DNA of 64,000 bases, taken from assembly GCF_947179165.1 (NCBI RefSeq), contig NC_077248.1:16034256-16098255 (forward strand), in the 5' to 3' direction. The DNA is from Solanum dulcamara. Its lineage: Eukaryota; Streptophyta; Magnoliopsida; Solanales; Solanaceae. Of the stretch, positions 35,674 through 48,648 are shown one piece after another. Positions within the stretch are counted from its first letter, which is position 1, and each line of letters begins with the position of its first letter. Below the pieces are notes generated by a model, which was given only the letters and a program-made list of their open reading frames with translations, ran no database searches and was not told the DNA's origin. The position numbers were made by a program, and so were the translations under genes.

Positions 35674-38600
35674 TCAAAATTCAAAATGCACAATTGAATT
35701 CAAGCCAAAGAAATGGATATTACCTTCAACATTCTCATCGGTAGGCACGAATAGATGTGGATATTTAGATTTCATAGCTTCCTCCGCTTCCCATGTGGCT
35801 TCCTCAACAAATTGGTTCCTCCACAGAACTTTGACTGAGGCGACCTCTTTGTTCCTTAATTTGCGAATTTGGCGATCATGAATTTGGACCGAAACCTCTT
35901 CATAAGACAAGTATCCTTAATTCCAACGCTATCAATGGGGACTACCAATGAGGGATCGCCCAAGCATTTTTTCAACATCAAAACGTGGAACACCGGATGA
36001 ATAGAGGCTAGCTCTGAGGGTAACTCCAACTCATAGACAACACTCCTAATCCGCCTCGAAATCTGGTACGGGCCGATATATCGGGGACTAAGTTTCCCCC
36101 TCCTTCCAAACCTCATAACGCCCTTTATGGGTGACACCTTCAGATATACCCAATCACCCACCTCAAACTCTAAGTCTCTCCTTCTCATGTCGATGTAAGA
36201 TTTTTGGTGGCTTTGGGCTGTCGTTAGCCTCTCTTGAATGACTCACACCTTCTCCATGGCTTGATGAAAAAAATCAGGCCCAATCAACTCGGCTTCACCA
36301 ACTTCAAACTACCCAATGGGCGATCTACACCTCCTCCCATACAAGGCTTCATAAGGAGCCATTTGAATGCTTGCATGATAGCTATTGTTATATGCAAACT
36401 CTATGAGAGGTAAGTGATCATCCCAATTTCCCTTAAAGTCAAGCACACATGCCCTCAACATATCTTCTAATGTCTGGATGGTGCGTTCTGCCTGGCCATC
36501 TGTCTGAGGGTGGAAAGTCGTACTCAAGTTCACCTTCGAACCCAGTCCCTTCTAAAAGGATTTCCAAAATTGGAAAGTGAATTGAGCTCCTCTGTCTGAG
36601 ATGATAGATAAGGGAACCCCATGCAGTCTGACGATCTCTTGAATGTACAACTTTGCATAATCTTCTACGGTGTCAGTAGTCTTAACCGCCAAGAAGTGAG
36701 TTGATTTCGTCATCCTATCCACAATTACCCAAATCGAATCGTGTTGCTTTTGGGATTTTGGCAAACCAGTGATAAAGTCCATGTTGATCATCTCCCACTT
36801 CTATTCCAGAATTTCTATGTTTTGGGCTAAACCACATGGCCTTTGATGCTCAACCTTCACCTGTTGGCAATTCGGTCACTTGGAAACAAATTCCGCAATA
36901 TCCCTTTTCATCCCACTCCACCAATAGATTTCCCTCAAGTCATGATACATTTTTGTGGATCCTGGATGAATAGAGTATCTGGAACTATGCACTTCGTCCA
37001 TAATTCTCTCTCGAACATCATCGACATCAGGTACACACAATCTACTTTGGTACCTCAACACACCATCTCCCCCTTTGGTGAAAACCATCACCCCTTGTTT
37101 GTGAACAACTTCCTTTAATCGGAGGAGGACGGGATCCTGATCTTGTTTCTCCTTTACCTTTGCTACAAGTGAGGACGTAGCCCCATCTCGAATGTTTACT
37201 CCACCTTCATGGTTCTCTTCGAGTCGAACTCCCAATCAGGCTAATCTATGTACCTCCTTCACCAATTCCTTCCTTCCCTTCTCCACATGGGCAGTGCTAC
37301 CCATGAACAACCTGCTAAGAGCATCAGCAACAACATTAGCTTTACCTGGATGGTAGAGGATGCTCATGTCATAGTCCTTGAGTAGCTTGAGCCATCTCCT
37401 TTGCCTCAGGTTGAGTTCCTTCTGGCTGAAGACATATTGTAAGCTCTTGTGATCAGTGAATACGTCAACATGCACTCTATACAAGTAGTGGTGCCAGATT
37501 TTAAGCGCGAATACCATAGCTGCCAGCTCAAGGTCATGAGTTGGGTAATTCCTCTCATTAACCTTAAGTTGTCTCAAAGCATAGGCTATCACCTTCCCCT
37601 TTTGCATCAACACACAACCTAAACCAGTTATGGATGCATCACAGTAGACCACAAAGCCCTCTGTTCCATCGAGCAAGGTCAGGACAGGAGCAGTGATTAG
37701 CTTGGCCTTCAGTTTCTGGAAACTCTCCTCATAAGCATCGGACCATTGGAACTTAGCCTTCTTTTGAGTCAGCTTAGTCAATAGTGATGATATGGATGAG
37801 AATCCCTCTACAAACCTTCGATAATAGCCGGCCAAATCCAAGAAGCTTCTTATCTCTATCAGGGATATGGATCTGGGCCAATTCTTCACAGCTTCAATCT
37901 TCTGGGCGTCAACTCGAATACCATCTCCAAATACAATGTGGCCTAAGAAGGCCACTGATGCAAGCCAAAATTTACATTTAGAGAACTTTCCATATAATAC
38001 CTGGTCTCAAGGTTTGTAAAACGACTCTAAGATGATAGGCGTGGTCCTCTTCATTCTTGGAGTAGACCAGAATATCATCTATGAATACAATCACAAACAT
38101 ATCAATATATAATTTAAACACCCAGTTCATGAGATCCATGAAAGCTGTGGGAGTATTTGTCAACCCAAAGGACATGACCAAAAATTCAAAGTGGCCATAA
38201 CGAGTCTGAAAAATGGTCTTCGGGATATCACATTCCCTCACCTTCAACTGATGGTAGCTGGATCTCAAGTCTATCTTTGAGAAACACGTGGCACCCTGAA
38301 GTTGATCAAATAAATCATCTATTCTGGGGAGAGGGTATTTGTTCTTTACAGTGACCTTATTCAACTGCCTGTAGTCAACACAAATCCTAAGGGACCCATC
38401 CTTCTTTCGCACAAATAGGATGGGATCACCCTATGGTGAGACGCTTGGCCTAATAAATCCCTTATCTATCAAGTCCTTCAACTGCTCCTTCAACTCTTTC
38501 AACTCGGCTGGAGCCATTCTATATGGAGAGATTGAGATAGGCTGGGTATCAGAAAGAACATCAATCCCGAAGTCGATCTCCCTATCAGGAGGGACTCTAG

Positions 38601-41600
38601 GAAGATCCTCGGGAAAGACGTTGGGAAACTCATTGACAATCGGGACCAACTCGAGAGATGGAGACTCAACATTGCCATCTTTCACTCGGACAATGTGATA
38701 GATATACCCTTTTGAGATTAGCTTCTTGGCCCTAAGGTAAGAAATAAACTTACCCTTAGGCATAACAGGACTACCCCTCCACTCTATGAAAGCTTCGTTC
38801 GGGAATTTGAACTTGAGAACCTGAGCTCTACAATCAATAGAGGCATAACAGATATAAAACCAGTCCATGCCAAGGATCACATCAAAATCAACCATGTCCA
38901 ACTCAACTAGGTCGGCCAAGGTATCCTTGTGATGAATTGACACAGTGCAATCTCTATAGACTCTCTCAGCTAAGACAGAATCACCGACCGGAGTAGCTAC
39001 ACTGAAAGGCTCAAGAAGGCATTCAGGAATTTTATTGAATTTACTAGCCACGTAGGGAGTCACAAAAGATAGGGTGGCACCCGGATCTATCAATACATAA
39101 CAATCAAGAGAAGAGACTCGAATCATACCCGTCACGATATTTGGAGAGTTCTCTTGATCTTGGCGACTACCCATGGCATATAAATGGTTTGTACCTCCCC
39201 TCGTGCCTGAAGTAGTGCCCCTCTGATCACCCCTAGTCGGTGGTGCGGTAGTAGAGAACTGGGCCCTGTCTCCCCATGCTGGACACTCTCTCTGAAAATG
39301 GTTCATTTGGCCGCATTTATAACAACCGGCCCTCCCGGCTCTGCATTCTCCCAAGTAGAGCTTACCATACTTGATGCATGGTGGCTTTCCTTGCGAACCT
39401 TGACCCACGCTAGCTTGGGATTGAGAACCCTGGGGTTTGAAATTCTGGCGACTCTGTCTTTACCGGTCATACCTGTTCTGCAGCATAGGTGCACTTGCGG
39501 TAGATGAGGCATAATTGGGAGGCCTCTTCTGGAAGAAGGACCTGTTGCCCTTGTTTTGCCTCTGCTCATTCTCATGCCCAACTGATCTTGTCTTCTTGCT
39601 CAGATACTCCTCTTTGTCTTTTCTTTTCTCATCCTCCACCTGTTGAGCATACACCATTAGTCTCAAAATATCCATGTCCGAGATCAACAATGCTGCTTTG
39701 CACTCCTTCTTCACATGCCTCCCTAATCCGGAGACAAACTTCCTTATCTTTGACCTCATATCTGGGATCATTTTTGGAGCATACCTAGACAGCTGGATGA
39801 ACTTCAGGCCATACTCTTTAACTGTCATACCTTCTTGTCTCAGGTTCACAAATTCCTCCACTTTCGCTTCCCTCAATTCTCCGGGAAAGAAGTGGTAAAG
39901 AAAGGCTCCCTCAAATTCACCCCACCTAGTAGGTTCAGTGTTACAACCCATATTTTTTGTACATTTGGACATTTGGAATAATTGTAACAAGTGAAAGATA
40001 ATGGTACGTTTTGGTCTTGTTTGATACATAAGTTGGTTATGGAATTTTGGAGATGGAAATATTGAAAAAAAAAGAATAAGGAAAATATATATATATATAT
40101 ATATATAAGTTGGAAGTTCACAAAATGTAGTTTATGAAAACATATGGGCCAAGGGATTGGGCTTTGAAAGAAATCAAAATAATAAGAGAGGCCCAACACA
40201 AGGAAAGGGCCCAAGTCTTGGAACTTAGCCCATTAATTAAGTGACTTATATATATATATATATGTTGATGACTTTTAAGTCATATTTATCCATTAAGTTT
40301 TCTTTATCAACAAGAGGATTCAAGAGAGTTCTAGAGAGAAAGAAAGAGAAGAAACTTGAAGCTAGAGAAAGAATAGGTTCGGCCAAGGAAAAAAAAGGTA
40401 AGTCTCCGATTTTGCTTCGTGAATTAATTATCTAGGGTGTACCAAAGTGTTATGAAGGTATTGGTAGTGAAATTTTATGGTTTGGAGCAGCCCAAAACGT
40501 CACCGAACAGCCCCAAAGTTTTAGCCGCGCTAGGAGAGCTTCCGAGGCAAGTTTTGGAGAGTTTCGGTAAAGGTAAGGTCTCTCCTTTAAAATTGGAGTT
40601 TATGATGTTGTTATGAGGTGTATTACGTGTCCTAAATATGGCTGGAAGCAGAGAAAATGTATAAGGGGGCATGATGTTGGAAACTACTAAATTAAAGTCG
40701 TAGTAGCTAAATCGAAGTCGCGTAGTGTATGGTCGTTGAGGCGCTGCGGGTGCAGCTGGTTGGATTGTATGTTGCAGGGCTTTAAAGTATTTTAAAAAGG
40801 GTGTGGTTTCTGCTGGTTGCAGCCACACGACCCCCCATTTGGTATGGTTAAAGATTTTACGAAATAAAGGTTAAAAACTCTATTTTGGTATCGTAGTTTT
40901 AAGCTAGTAGTTTGGAGCTTGTGTTGTGTAAAGTTGAGGTGATTTGATTGTATATATACTGCTGGTTGTTTTTGTTGATATGATTGTTGAAATGGTGGCC
41001 GAGTTGAGATCTCAGGGATGGTGTATTTATAGGGGAGATGCTGCCGAAATTTCGGCAGATTAGAAGTTAATTTATTTGAAGGATTAAGACGAGTATATGG
41101 TGATGAATCTAATGACTATGTCAACTCTCTTGAATGTAGACTAACAAGTTGGAAGAATAAGAAAAGCTAGTAAGGCGCGGTACAGGTATGTGAAGCTAAC
41201 CGTTCCTTCTTTTGGCATGTCTTTGGTATAAGTATGTGAGGCTTACCCTTCTTTTTCAAGGCATGATTCCGATGTTATGGTTTCATAAGTGCTTCCATAT
41301 TTTCTTTGTTTCCAAAAGTTAGGTGTCAACGGTCCCAAGGAAATGACTACTTTTCCTATAATCCGTCAATGTTTTCCAAAATGTCTATGATTCTCCAAAA
41401 CAAAGGTTTACAATATTACAAGCTTTTATGACAATGACGGTGGACATGTTTTACAACAACATTGACGATGTCGAGGACGAAAATATGTCTAAGATGGCTA
41501 AGATAAAAGCGGCTTTATGTATGTAAGGTTTACCCTTCTTTCTCTTGGCATGTTTTGACATAAATATATAGAGCTACTCTTTCTTTTTGGCATGATTTTT

Positions 41601-43308
41601 ATGAAACAAGTATATGACATTTTATACAATTTCAAGGAAGTCTTATTCGTAGAGCCACTAGGATGGCCAATTTTCTTGAGTTTCCAAAGGATATTTTCTC
41701 GTGCTTAGATACACGTATATGATTTCAAAAGTTTTATTTTGACATAATCCATGGTAATTTTCAAAAGGTACTTGACATGACTCTTATCTTGATTTTGAAT
41801 CATAGCTCATTCCGATTTTTCTATGAGTCTTGAAAATTGGTCCTATGTGGATATGTATACGATTTGGCGTCTTATGAGATTGTGATCTTATTCTACGTTC
41901 TCTTAATATTATCTTTCGTTGATAGTCTCATCCTATAATAATTGTTCCTTCAAGGTGAGACAAAGCGACCGTGATTAATTCATAATATAATCGGAGGTTA
42001 CCGACCTTCCGTCACTCCGATAGATACATGACTTTCGTTGAGCTCTCCTGCATGTTGTCTATATGTATATGTATATGTATATGTGGGATATGGGGAGGTG
42101 TATATGTGGCGCTATAGACGCATTCCCACCTGATCAGTTGGAGTAATTTTCATCCTGGACGCGGGATGCCCGGACGCGGGACATATGTGGGCATGCCGAC
42201 GTTGTTCGGTGATATGACTTCTATTTTCTATGAATATGAACAAGAAATGTTTTTTTATGATAAGACAAGCATGCATGGCATCTGGTCTAAAAGGGCACTC
42301 ATATGTACAGGTTACTCTCTTAACTCACTATATGTCTATAATTCTACGATATGGTTGTTCATACCTTATGTTCTTTATTATGCTGATTTTTATGTCTTAC
42401 ATACTCAGTACATTACTCGTACTGACCCCCTTTTCTTTGGGGGCTGCGTTTCATGCCACGCAGGTACACACAGACAAGTAGAAGTTACTATAGAAGATGT
42501 TCCAGCAGGGTTAGCAACTCCACTTGTTCCTGGAGTGCGGCCGAGTCAGAGTATATGCGATATGATGTTTCATTCAAAGTTAGAGACTTTGCAGACAGAG
42601 TTGTGGGTATAGAGTGTCATCTTTGTAAGCGGCGTCACCAGCCGATATGTTATTATGTCGCATGAGATGATAGATTTTGGATAGCAAGATTCGGAAAGCG
42701 TAGATATGTTTTTCATTTCTTTTTGATGTGAAATTCTAAAGAGATTGAGAATGTAATATGAGTTAGCGGGTTCGCTCGGCTCCGAGCACGGGGTCGGGTG
42801 CCCCATCACACCCTGTTGAGATCGGGGTGTGACATTCAGCATCCTCACCCCTACCTTGCTCCCATTGGTTATACTAGTTGTTTGCCACATCCTTGAGTTG
42901 ATATGACACCAACTCAACCCCCTCAATTTCTGTAGCATGCATAGCTTTCAGAATTTACCATATCTCATCAATAAAATTTTGGGGGTCTTCATCAACCTTC
43001 GAACCCATGAATGCCGGCGGATTCATTCTCAAAAAGTCTCGAATTCTGGTGGCAGTAGACGACTCTTGGGGACTAGAGCTAAGAGTCGGCGAACTTTGGT
43101 TACCATTTCGGGCAGCCATTAATTGCGTGAGCAATGCAATTGCCCCTCGGAATTCTGCCACTGATGTGTGTGCAAGTGGAGTAGCTTGCACTTGAGGTGC
43201 CCCCGAGTATCTCGCAGGTCGGCCTCTAGCCCTTGCCGGGCGTACCTCAGACTGGGGCATCTCTGTATTTTTGGCATTTCTCTGGCTGTCAGTACGTTTA
43301 GGAGGCAT
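35674..43308 (-). pseudogene. Gypsy B gag-pol polyprotein, split by solo LTR A2 and with several stops
   Basis: From ATG 43308 the gag begins MPPKRTDSQRNAKN and includes FLRMNPPAFMGSKVDEDPQN. It is cut at 42834/39939 by A2 and resumes with TRWGEFEGAFLYHFFP (about 39930). Zinc knuckle [14 protein letters not shown] is near 39340-39290; protease [11 protein letters not shown] (DPG in place of DSG) near 39095; RT has [12 protein letters not shown] and FIDDILVYS near 38075; RNase H has [12 protein letters not shown] near 37460; integrase has [19 protein letters not shown] and [14 protein letters not shown]. The C-terminal chromodomain (VKVLWRNQFVEEATWEAEEA) lies at about 35840-35780. Stops occur near 42950, 42870, 39460, 38430, 37235, 36880, 36807, 36550, 36308 and 36243. 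Frameshifts occur near 38010 and 35905. It is not functional as it stands. Confidence 0.95.
39939..42834 (+). mobile_element. Solo LTR of family A (copy A2) inserted in the gag of Gypsy B
   Basis: 2896 bp with perfect TSD ttcag (39934-39938 and 42835-42839). It begins TGTTACAACCC and ends GGGTGTGACA. It has a TATA-rich stretch near 40245-40262 and a splice-donor-like ggtaag near 40396. The gag frame of B is continuous across the TSD. An apparent 148-codon frame at 42166-42612 has a counterpart in A1 but no protein family features, so I treat it as LTR sequence. A Gypsy origin is inferred from length and ends. Confidence 0.92.
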
Positions 43309-43509
43309 TATCTGTAACGTATAAACGCATGAATTAGAAGGGAAGTTTCATAGAGTTTAACTCCATCGCACGAATTCAGAGTATGAAAGAGGGGAAACAA
43401 TTCCTAATGTCCTATAGCCTCATGCTTATAAGTGTGGTGCACAACATACCCATAAGCAAGACTCTACTAGACACGGCTTCATAGACTCCCTAGGACTCTT
43501 GAACTCTGG

Positions 43510-43521
43510 GCTCTGATACCA
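43510..43521 (-). other. Primer binding site of Gypsy B
   Basis: The minus strand reads tggtatcagagc four bases after the LTR end at 43526. This is the classic initiator-Met primer site. Confidence 0.92.
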
Positions 43522-43525
43522 TGTT

Positions 43526-45965
43526 TGTTACGCCCCGGGAGGGTACCCTAGGCGTGACCGGCACTCGAAGGCCATTTCTGACCTACGAGCGAACCACCTG
43601 GTCCAGTCATACATTCATTCAATCACATTATCATAGCGGAAAACTCAATTAATGATATACTGCTCATACATTAGGGCCAAAGGCCAAACAATTATCAACT
43701 CGACAAGAAATTTTAAAAAGGGCTACTCAAAAGAACAATTCAACATTTCTACACTCCGGTCTATGAAGCCTCTATCTACAACCTAAAAGGTGCCCATGAT
43801 AAACCCATGGCTACCAACAATCAAGACAAAGTAAATGACATCAAAACTATACAAAAAAGGGCTTAATATCCTTCGGAACTAGGAGGACTCACCGCTAGCT
43901 GAGAGTGGGTGTGGATCTTTAACGGAGCGCCGGTTGATGATCTCTAGTACCTGTCTCTGCATCATGAAATGATGCAGGCCAAATGGCGTCAGTACGTGGA
44001 ATGTACTGGTATATAAAATGGCCGAATGAAATGACATAAAGGAAACATCAAACCCACTCGGAACTCAACTCAAGAGAAATAACAACTAAATCAAGTGTCC
44101 TAGGTCTAAACAAGAATACGGTTTAGATGGGACCAATCACATGTCATTAAACTCAATCCGACTCAGAGTACTATCAAGACTTATGTCGGAGTTTCTCTTA
44201 TCCGACAACCATCACTTATGAGCCAGTGACAGTACAACAAACCGATGTTGTTGCCGCGTTCGTTCATGCTTTGCCAGGGCATGAACGAGTCAACCAATCA
44301 TGGATCCAATCCAACCAAGTCCTATAATGTCAGGACAAATATTTTGGGGAAACATCCGACTTTAACGGTTCAATCTCCTCCTATGTTTGGCGACGTAGTT
44401 ATTGGGTTTGAGTATGGACTTTACTCTTACCCAATTCGGTGCTCGATATTCCTCCCAAGACTCAAGGATCATAAAACTCCATCCAATCGACTCAATCAAA
44501 TCATATCGACAAGTCTCATTTAAACCTTGTCAACTCATCCACTCTAGCACAATCAATCATCTCTAAATCATATCTTTTAAGAGAAATTTAAAGGCACATT
44601 TATAGCAACATGTAAACATAACCAATCATTTCCTCTATCCATTTAATCAATCTTTGAAACTTATCACAACTCCAAGACTTTAAATCAATAATTCAAGATA
44701 AGCATCATTTTAAAGAAAATAGCATCCTTTATCATAATCCACATAGCTAAGAAAATCAATAAAATATATTTAACAACTCATCTTCATCAACTCATACTCA
44801 CATAAAGATTTTTTTTGGAAGTTCTTGACTAAACCTCATCAACATAGCAAGAATCACTCTAATAGACAACAAAACTCATTTGAACACAACCCTAGCAGGA
44901 AACTCCATTTCTATGGGCATTTATCCTCAAAGAAGGTATAAGGCACATGGGTGAACTCAATCCATGTTTTAGATAGCCTTACATACCTTAGTGAAGACTT
45001 GGAGAAAACCTTGATGTTGAGTTTTCAATGAAGAACTCAAATCTTGAAGCTCTTGGAACTCTTCTTGTTGGAAATGGAGAAGAAGAAGAAGAAGAAGAAG
45101 AGAGAGAGTGAGAAAATCTCCTAGGGCTTTTTAGAGAGAGAGAGAGGCTGCAAAATATGATCTCAAAATGGTCTAAGGTGATAAATATATAATTTGGGTA
45201 AGTTCCCAAATTGCCCCTTCTCAAAAGGTTATGAAAATAGGCTAAAAATGCTCCTGGCGCGATAGTGGCGCATCGCGCCATTGCAGCGCCAGGCCGATTA
45301 CACCTAAAAAACTGCACAACTTTTAGTGGCACGCCGCACCAAGGACCAAACTACTGAGGCACATTCTTGGCGCGATAGTGGCGCGTCGCGCCCTTACAGC
45401 GCCAAGGCCATATTTTCTGGGTTCTAGAAATTTGGCCTGAAAAACCCTGCACACCTCTTAGTGGCGCACCGCGCCAGGGACCAAACTACTGAGGCATGTT
45501 TCTGGTGCGATAGTGGCGCATTGCGCCCTTACAGCGCCAAGGCCATTTCCCCAGCAGTTGCAACCCAGGCCCAAAAAATGTATTTCCTACCGTGCTAGTT
45601 CGTCTTAGGATCGTCATATCTTTCGACTCCGAACTTCAAAATTTACATTCTTGGTGGCATTGTAAAGAAGACTTGACGACCTTTAATTTGCTAGGTCGTG
45701 GGCCACCCAGATTGTCATCTTTCAAAACATAGGGTAATTAGAAGTCGACCCCTTATACGAACTCATCCCAAGACTTAGCCACGATGAATCTCTTGGATTT
45801 AATTTGGTCCTAGGGGCCCCTTGTGACCCCACATCACCTCCAACATCCATAAATTTATCGGGGACTCATCCTAGCTCATGTATACGCTCCTCAATACTCG
45901 GGTTCGACCCTACCCGTATACAAGAAGGGTCCGAATCTTAGAATTTTTTTTTGAGGGGTGTTCCA
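43526..45965 (-). repeat. 5' LTR of Gypsy B
   Basis: On the minus strand it starts TGGAACACCCCTC at 45965 and ends GGGGCGTAACA at 43526. It carries the same GC-rich modules (about 45250-45545) and a longer (GAA)n run (about 45078-45100) than the 3' LTR. Confidence 0.93.
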
Positions 45966-47642
45966 GAAGCGGACAAGGTATGTAAGGCTTACCCTTCCTT
46001 CTTTGGCATGATCTTTGTAAAACGAGCAAACAATGTATATGTATATGTATGATTTTAATGAAATTTCCTTTTCGTAGAACCGCTAGGAGGATTAATATTC
46101 CCAACTTCCCTAAGTCGTTTCACATGGTCATGATGCTCTTCTATGATGACCAAAGTTGGGTGATATATTTGATATGTGCGATTAGTTTTAAAAGACCTAT
46201 TTGATTTGATCCATAACATGCTCCGAAGGGTTCTTGAGATGATTATGGCTTTGGTTTTCCAAAACAGCTTTTGGAATGGTTGTAGAACGTTTTGTACTTC
46301 AAACGCTCATAACTTTCTGATACTAACTCAGAAAAACCCAAAACTTATTTCTGAGCCTTCATGTGTCGATCCATGTACAAAACTACCGGTCTTAACAATT
46401 TTCTCTATGTGCATATGTAAGTGGTTTGGCACCTTATGAGATTGTGACTTTATTCTATGTTCTCTTAAGATTATCCTTCGTTGATAGTCTCATCTTATAA
46501 TAATTGTTCCTTCAAGGTGAGACAAAGCGACCATGGTTAGTCCATAATATAATCGGAGGTTACCGACCTTCCGTCACTCCGATAGATACACGGCTTTCGT
46601 TGGGCTCTCATGCATGCTGTTTATATGACATATGTATATGTATATGGGGGATATGGGGAAGGGCCATATGTTGCGCTATAGACACATTGCCACCTGGTCA
46701 GTTGGCGTGATTTTCATCCCGGACGCGGGACATATGTGGGCGATATGACATGTTCTATTTTCTATGTATATGAAAAAGAAATGTTTTTAAAGGAAAAGAC
46801 AAGCATGCATGGCATCCGACCTAAAAGGCACTCATATGTACAGGTTACTCTCTTATCTCACTATATGTTCTATGATTCTATGATATGGTTGTTCATACCT
46901 TATGTTCTTTATTATGCTGATTTTCATGCCTTACATACTCGGTACATTACTCGTACTAACCCCCGTTTCTCCGGGGGCTGCATTTCATGCCGCACAGGTA
47001 CACCCAAACGAGTAGAAGCTATTATAGAAGATGTTGCAGTGGGGTTAGCAACTCCACTTGTTCCTGGAGTGCTGCCGAGTCAGAGTATATGCGCTATGAT
47101 GTTTCATTCGAAGTTAGAGACTTTGCAGACAGAGTCGTGGGTATAGAGTGTCAGCTTTGTAAGCGGCGTCATCAGCCGATATGTTATTATGTCGTATGTC
47201 ATGAGTTTTATAGGATGATAGATTTTGGAAAGCAAGATTCGCAAAGCTTAGCTATGTTTTTCATTTCTTTTGATGTACAAGTCTAAAGAGATTAAGTATG
47301 TAATATGAGGTAGCGGGTTCGCTTGGCTCCGAGCATGGGGTCGGGTGCCCATCACACCCTATTAAGATCGGGGTGTGACACCTGTGCTACAATCATCAAG
47401 ATGTTTATCCTACTTTATCTTTTATTGTGAACATTTAATTTATAACTTATAAGAACCGACAATTTTAATCTTCCGTGTATGAATTAAATAACTCCATACA
47501 CAAAAATCGTCTACTGTATAAGTAATGGACATACATATTAACATAATGATCTGTTTAAATAAAAACTTTATTATATTAATCTAAATATAATAAAAAGTCT
47601 TTACATGGGATTAAATAAAATATTATAACTTATTAACCAAAA

Positions 47643-47667
47643 AGAGCATCTTGAGTTGAATTCTCAT
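47643..47667 (-). pseudogene. SAUR pseudogene, fragment 1 (start codon side)
   Basis: ATG at 47667-47665 on the minus strand. The frame is MRIQLKML and continues at 30533. The neighbouring intact SAUR reads MRNHLKTI at the same place. The bases around it (cttgagttgaattctcatga) align with the start of the intact gene at 48960-48980. The upstream region to about 47740 (aacaagctt, then tgtgat) resembles the promoter of the intact gene. The insertion of element C (TSD agagc) destroyed the gene. Confidence 0.78.
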
Positions 47668-48648
47668 GATAAATGAACCTCTCTTCAACTTTAAACAAGC
47701 TTTATGTGATATATGTATTGTGAAAAAAAGAAGCTTATATAGAGATTGTGAAAAAAATAAGCTCTATGGTTTGGGGCCTCAATGATTCATTCAAGATTGA
47801 TTCTTTCCTGTTGCCACAATAATAGTTGTTTATTTTGACCTCCATATCTTCCCTACCATTTTGTTTATGTCTTTTTCTACCTTTCATCAAGAGCACATGT
47901 CCTAGAGATTCAATTATATGTTAGATAATCTGAGTACTATTTGGTGCATAGTGATCTATGCATCTAATATTTAATCAATCAATCATTGATCACAAGTTTG
48001 TCATTGCTGTGGCTTCTTCTAGAACCTACAGAGTGATATTTCACAGATATATTAATCACTATAACCAAATAATCGCTTGCGATCAGAGGAAAGTTAAGAT
48101 ATTTTCATAATACAGAAACACGGTTCAGATAATTATAGATTATCTGCAAGTGGTTAATAAGATCGTAAATGAATGATTTGATTTAATATATATTATTACT
48201 GATAACCAATGGGTAATATATTTCAACATTTTTCTCCAGAGGAAAACTAATAGAAAAACGCGCTAGATCCTCACTGAAGAGGCTGTTCTTCGTTTTGTTG
48301 TCGATAGCTCTTTCTCTCACTCTTTCTTATGTCAATGCATATGTTTATTAGTACAAAAGAATCTGTTGTTTCTCTATATTAGGGAAATGATACTTCTTGA
48401 GTTGTAAAGTTTACTAGGTAAATAATAAAGTTGCTTGCCAAAAAAAAAATATTAGGGAAATGAGGTAAGTGAAATGCTGAAATGTATTGTGACAAACAAC
48501 TGTTGCAATGTTATACTGAATTTCACATAGAGTTACACTTTGTAGGTTAGTGTTGCAGTAATCTATGAACCACAGAAGTAAGAATCTAACCTACAAATAT
48601 ACATGATGGTGGTACAGATTGAAGAACTATACTTCTGTGGCGCCTTTA
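47668..48648. other. SAUR promoter remnant and intergenic duplicated blocks
   Basis: This contains the likely promoter of the broken SAUR (47690-47740), then a block with catatcttccctaccatttt and gagcacatgtcctagagatt (about 47845-47910) that recurs at 49305, 51478 and 54095. The 3' flank of the next SAUR, with an aatctat motif, is at the right end. There is no ORF I would support. Confidence 0.6.
48560..48566 (-). promoter_or_regulatory. DST-like core (ATAGATT) downstream of a SAUR stop codon
   Basis: On the minus strand, ATAGATT lies about 85 bases after the SAUR stop. ATAGATT is the conserved core of the DST mRNA-instability element known from SAUR 3' UTRs. The flanking GGA and GTA parts are only partly matched here. 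Confidence 0.45.

Larger units (their letters stand above)
33094..45965 (-). mobile_element. Gypsy element B: near-complete chromodomain (Tekay/Del-like) LTR retrotransposon
   Basis: This minus-strand element has TSD gaagc at 33089-33093 and 45966-45970. LTRs of about 2.44 and 2.46 kb enclose gag, protease, RT, RNase H, integrase and a C-terminal chromodomain. The primer site matches initiator-Met tRNA. Without the nested solo LTR A2 it is about 9.97 kb. The LTRs look about 96-97% identical, apart from an indel of about 40 bp near 33370-33410, so it is moderately old. The pol order (RT, RNase H, integrase, chromodomain) places it in the Gypsy chromoviruses. Confidence 0.95.
31687..47380 (+). 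mobile_element. Solo LTR of family A (copy A1), split by Gypsy element B
   Basis: The left half 31687-33093 begins TGTTATATCCCG and the right half 45971-47380 ends GGGTGTGACA. Flanking 5-mers are cctga (31682-31686) and cctgt (47381-47385), 4 of 5 identical. Together about 2.8 kb, colinear with copy A2 (39939-42834). Example: the block ccgaacagccccaaagtttt of A2 has its counterpart near 32414. It was split by element B, which left the TSD gaagc. No coding domains. Confidence 0.85.
30539..47642. mobile_element. LTR-like element C inserted in a SAUR gene, carrying nested family-A and Gypsy B elements
   Basis: Flanked by the 5-mer agagc (30534-30538 and 47643-47647). The left edge starts TGTTAGAG, but the right edge ends ..AACCAAAA rather than CA, so one terminus is altered or misplaced. 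Its own sequence is only about 1.4 kb (30539-31686 plus about 47386-47642), AT-rich and without coding domains, which fits a solo LTR. The SAUR frame resumes precisely across it, which is the main support for calling it one insertion. Confidence 0.65.

Noticed and set aside
42166..42612. 148-codon plus-strand frame
   Set aside because: It lies in solo LTR A2. The counterpart in A1 (46736-47146) is shifted and differs at its start, and it has no protein family feature.
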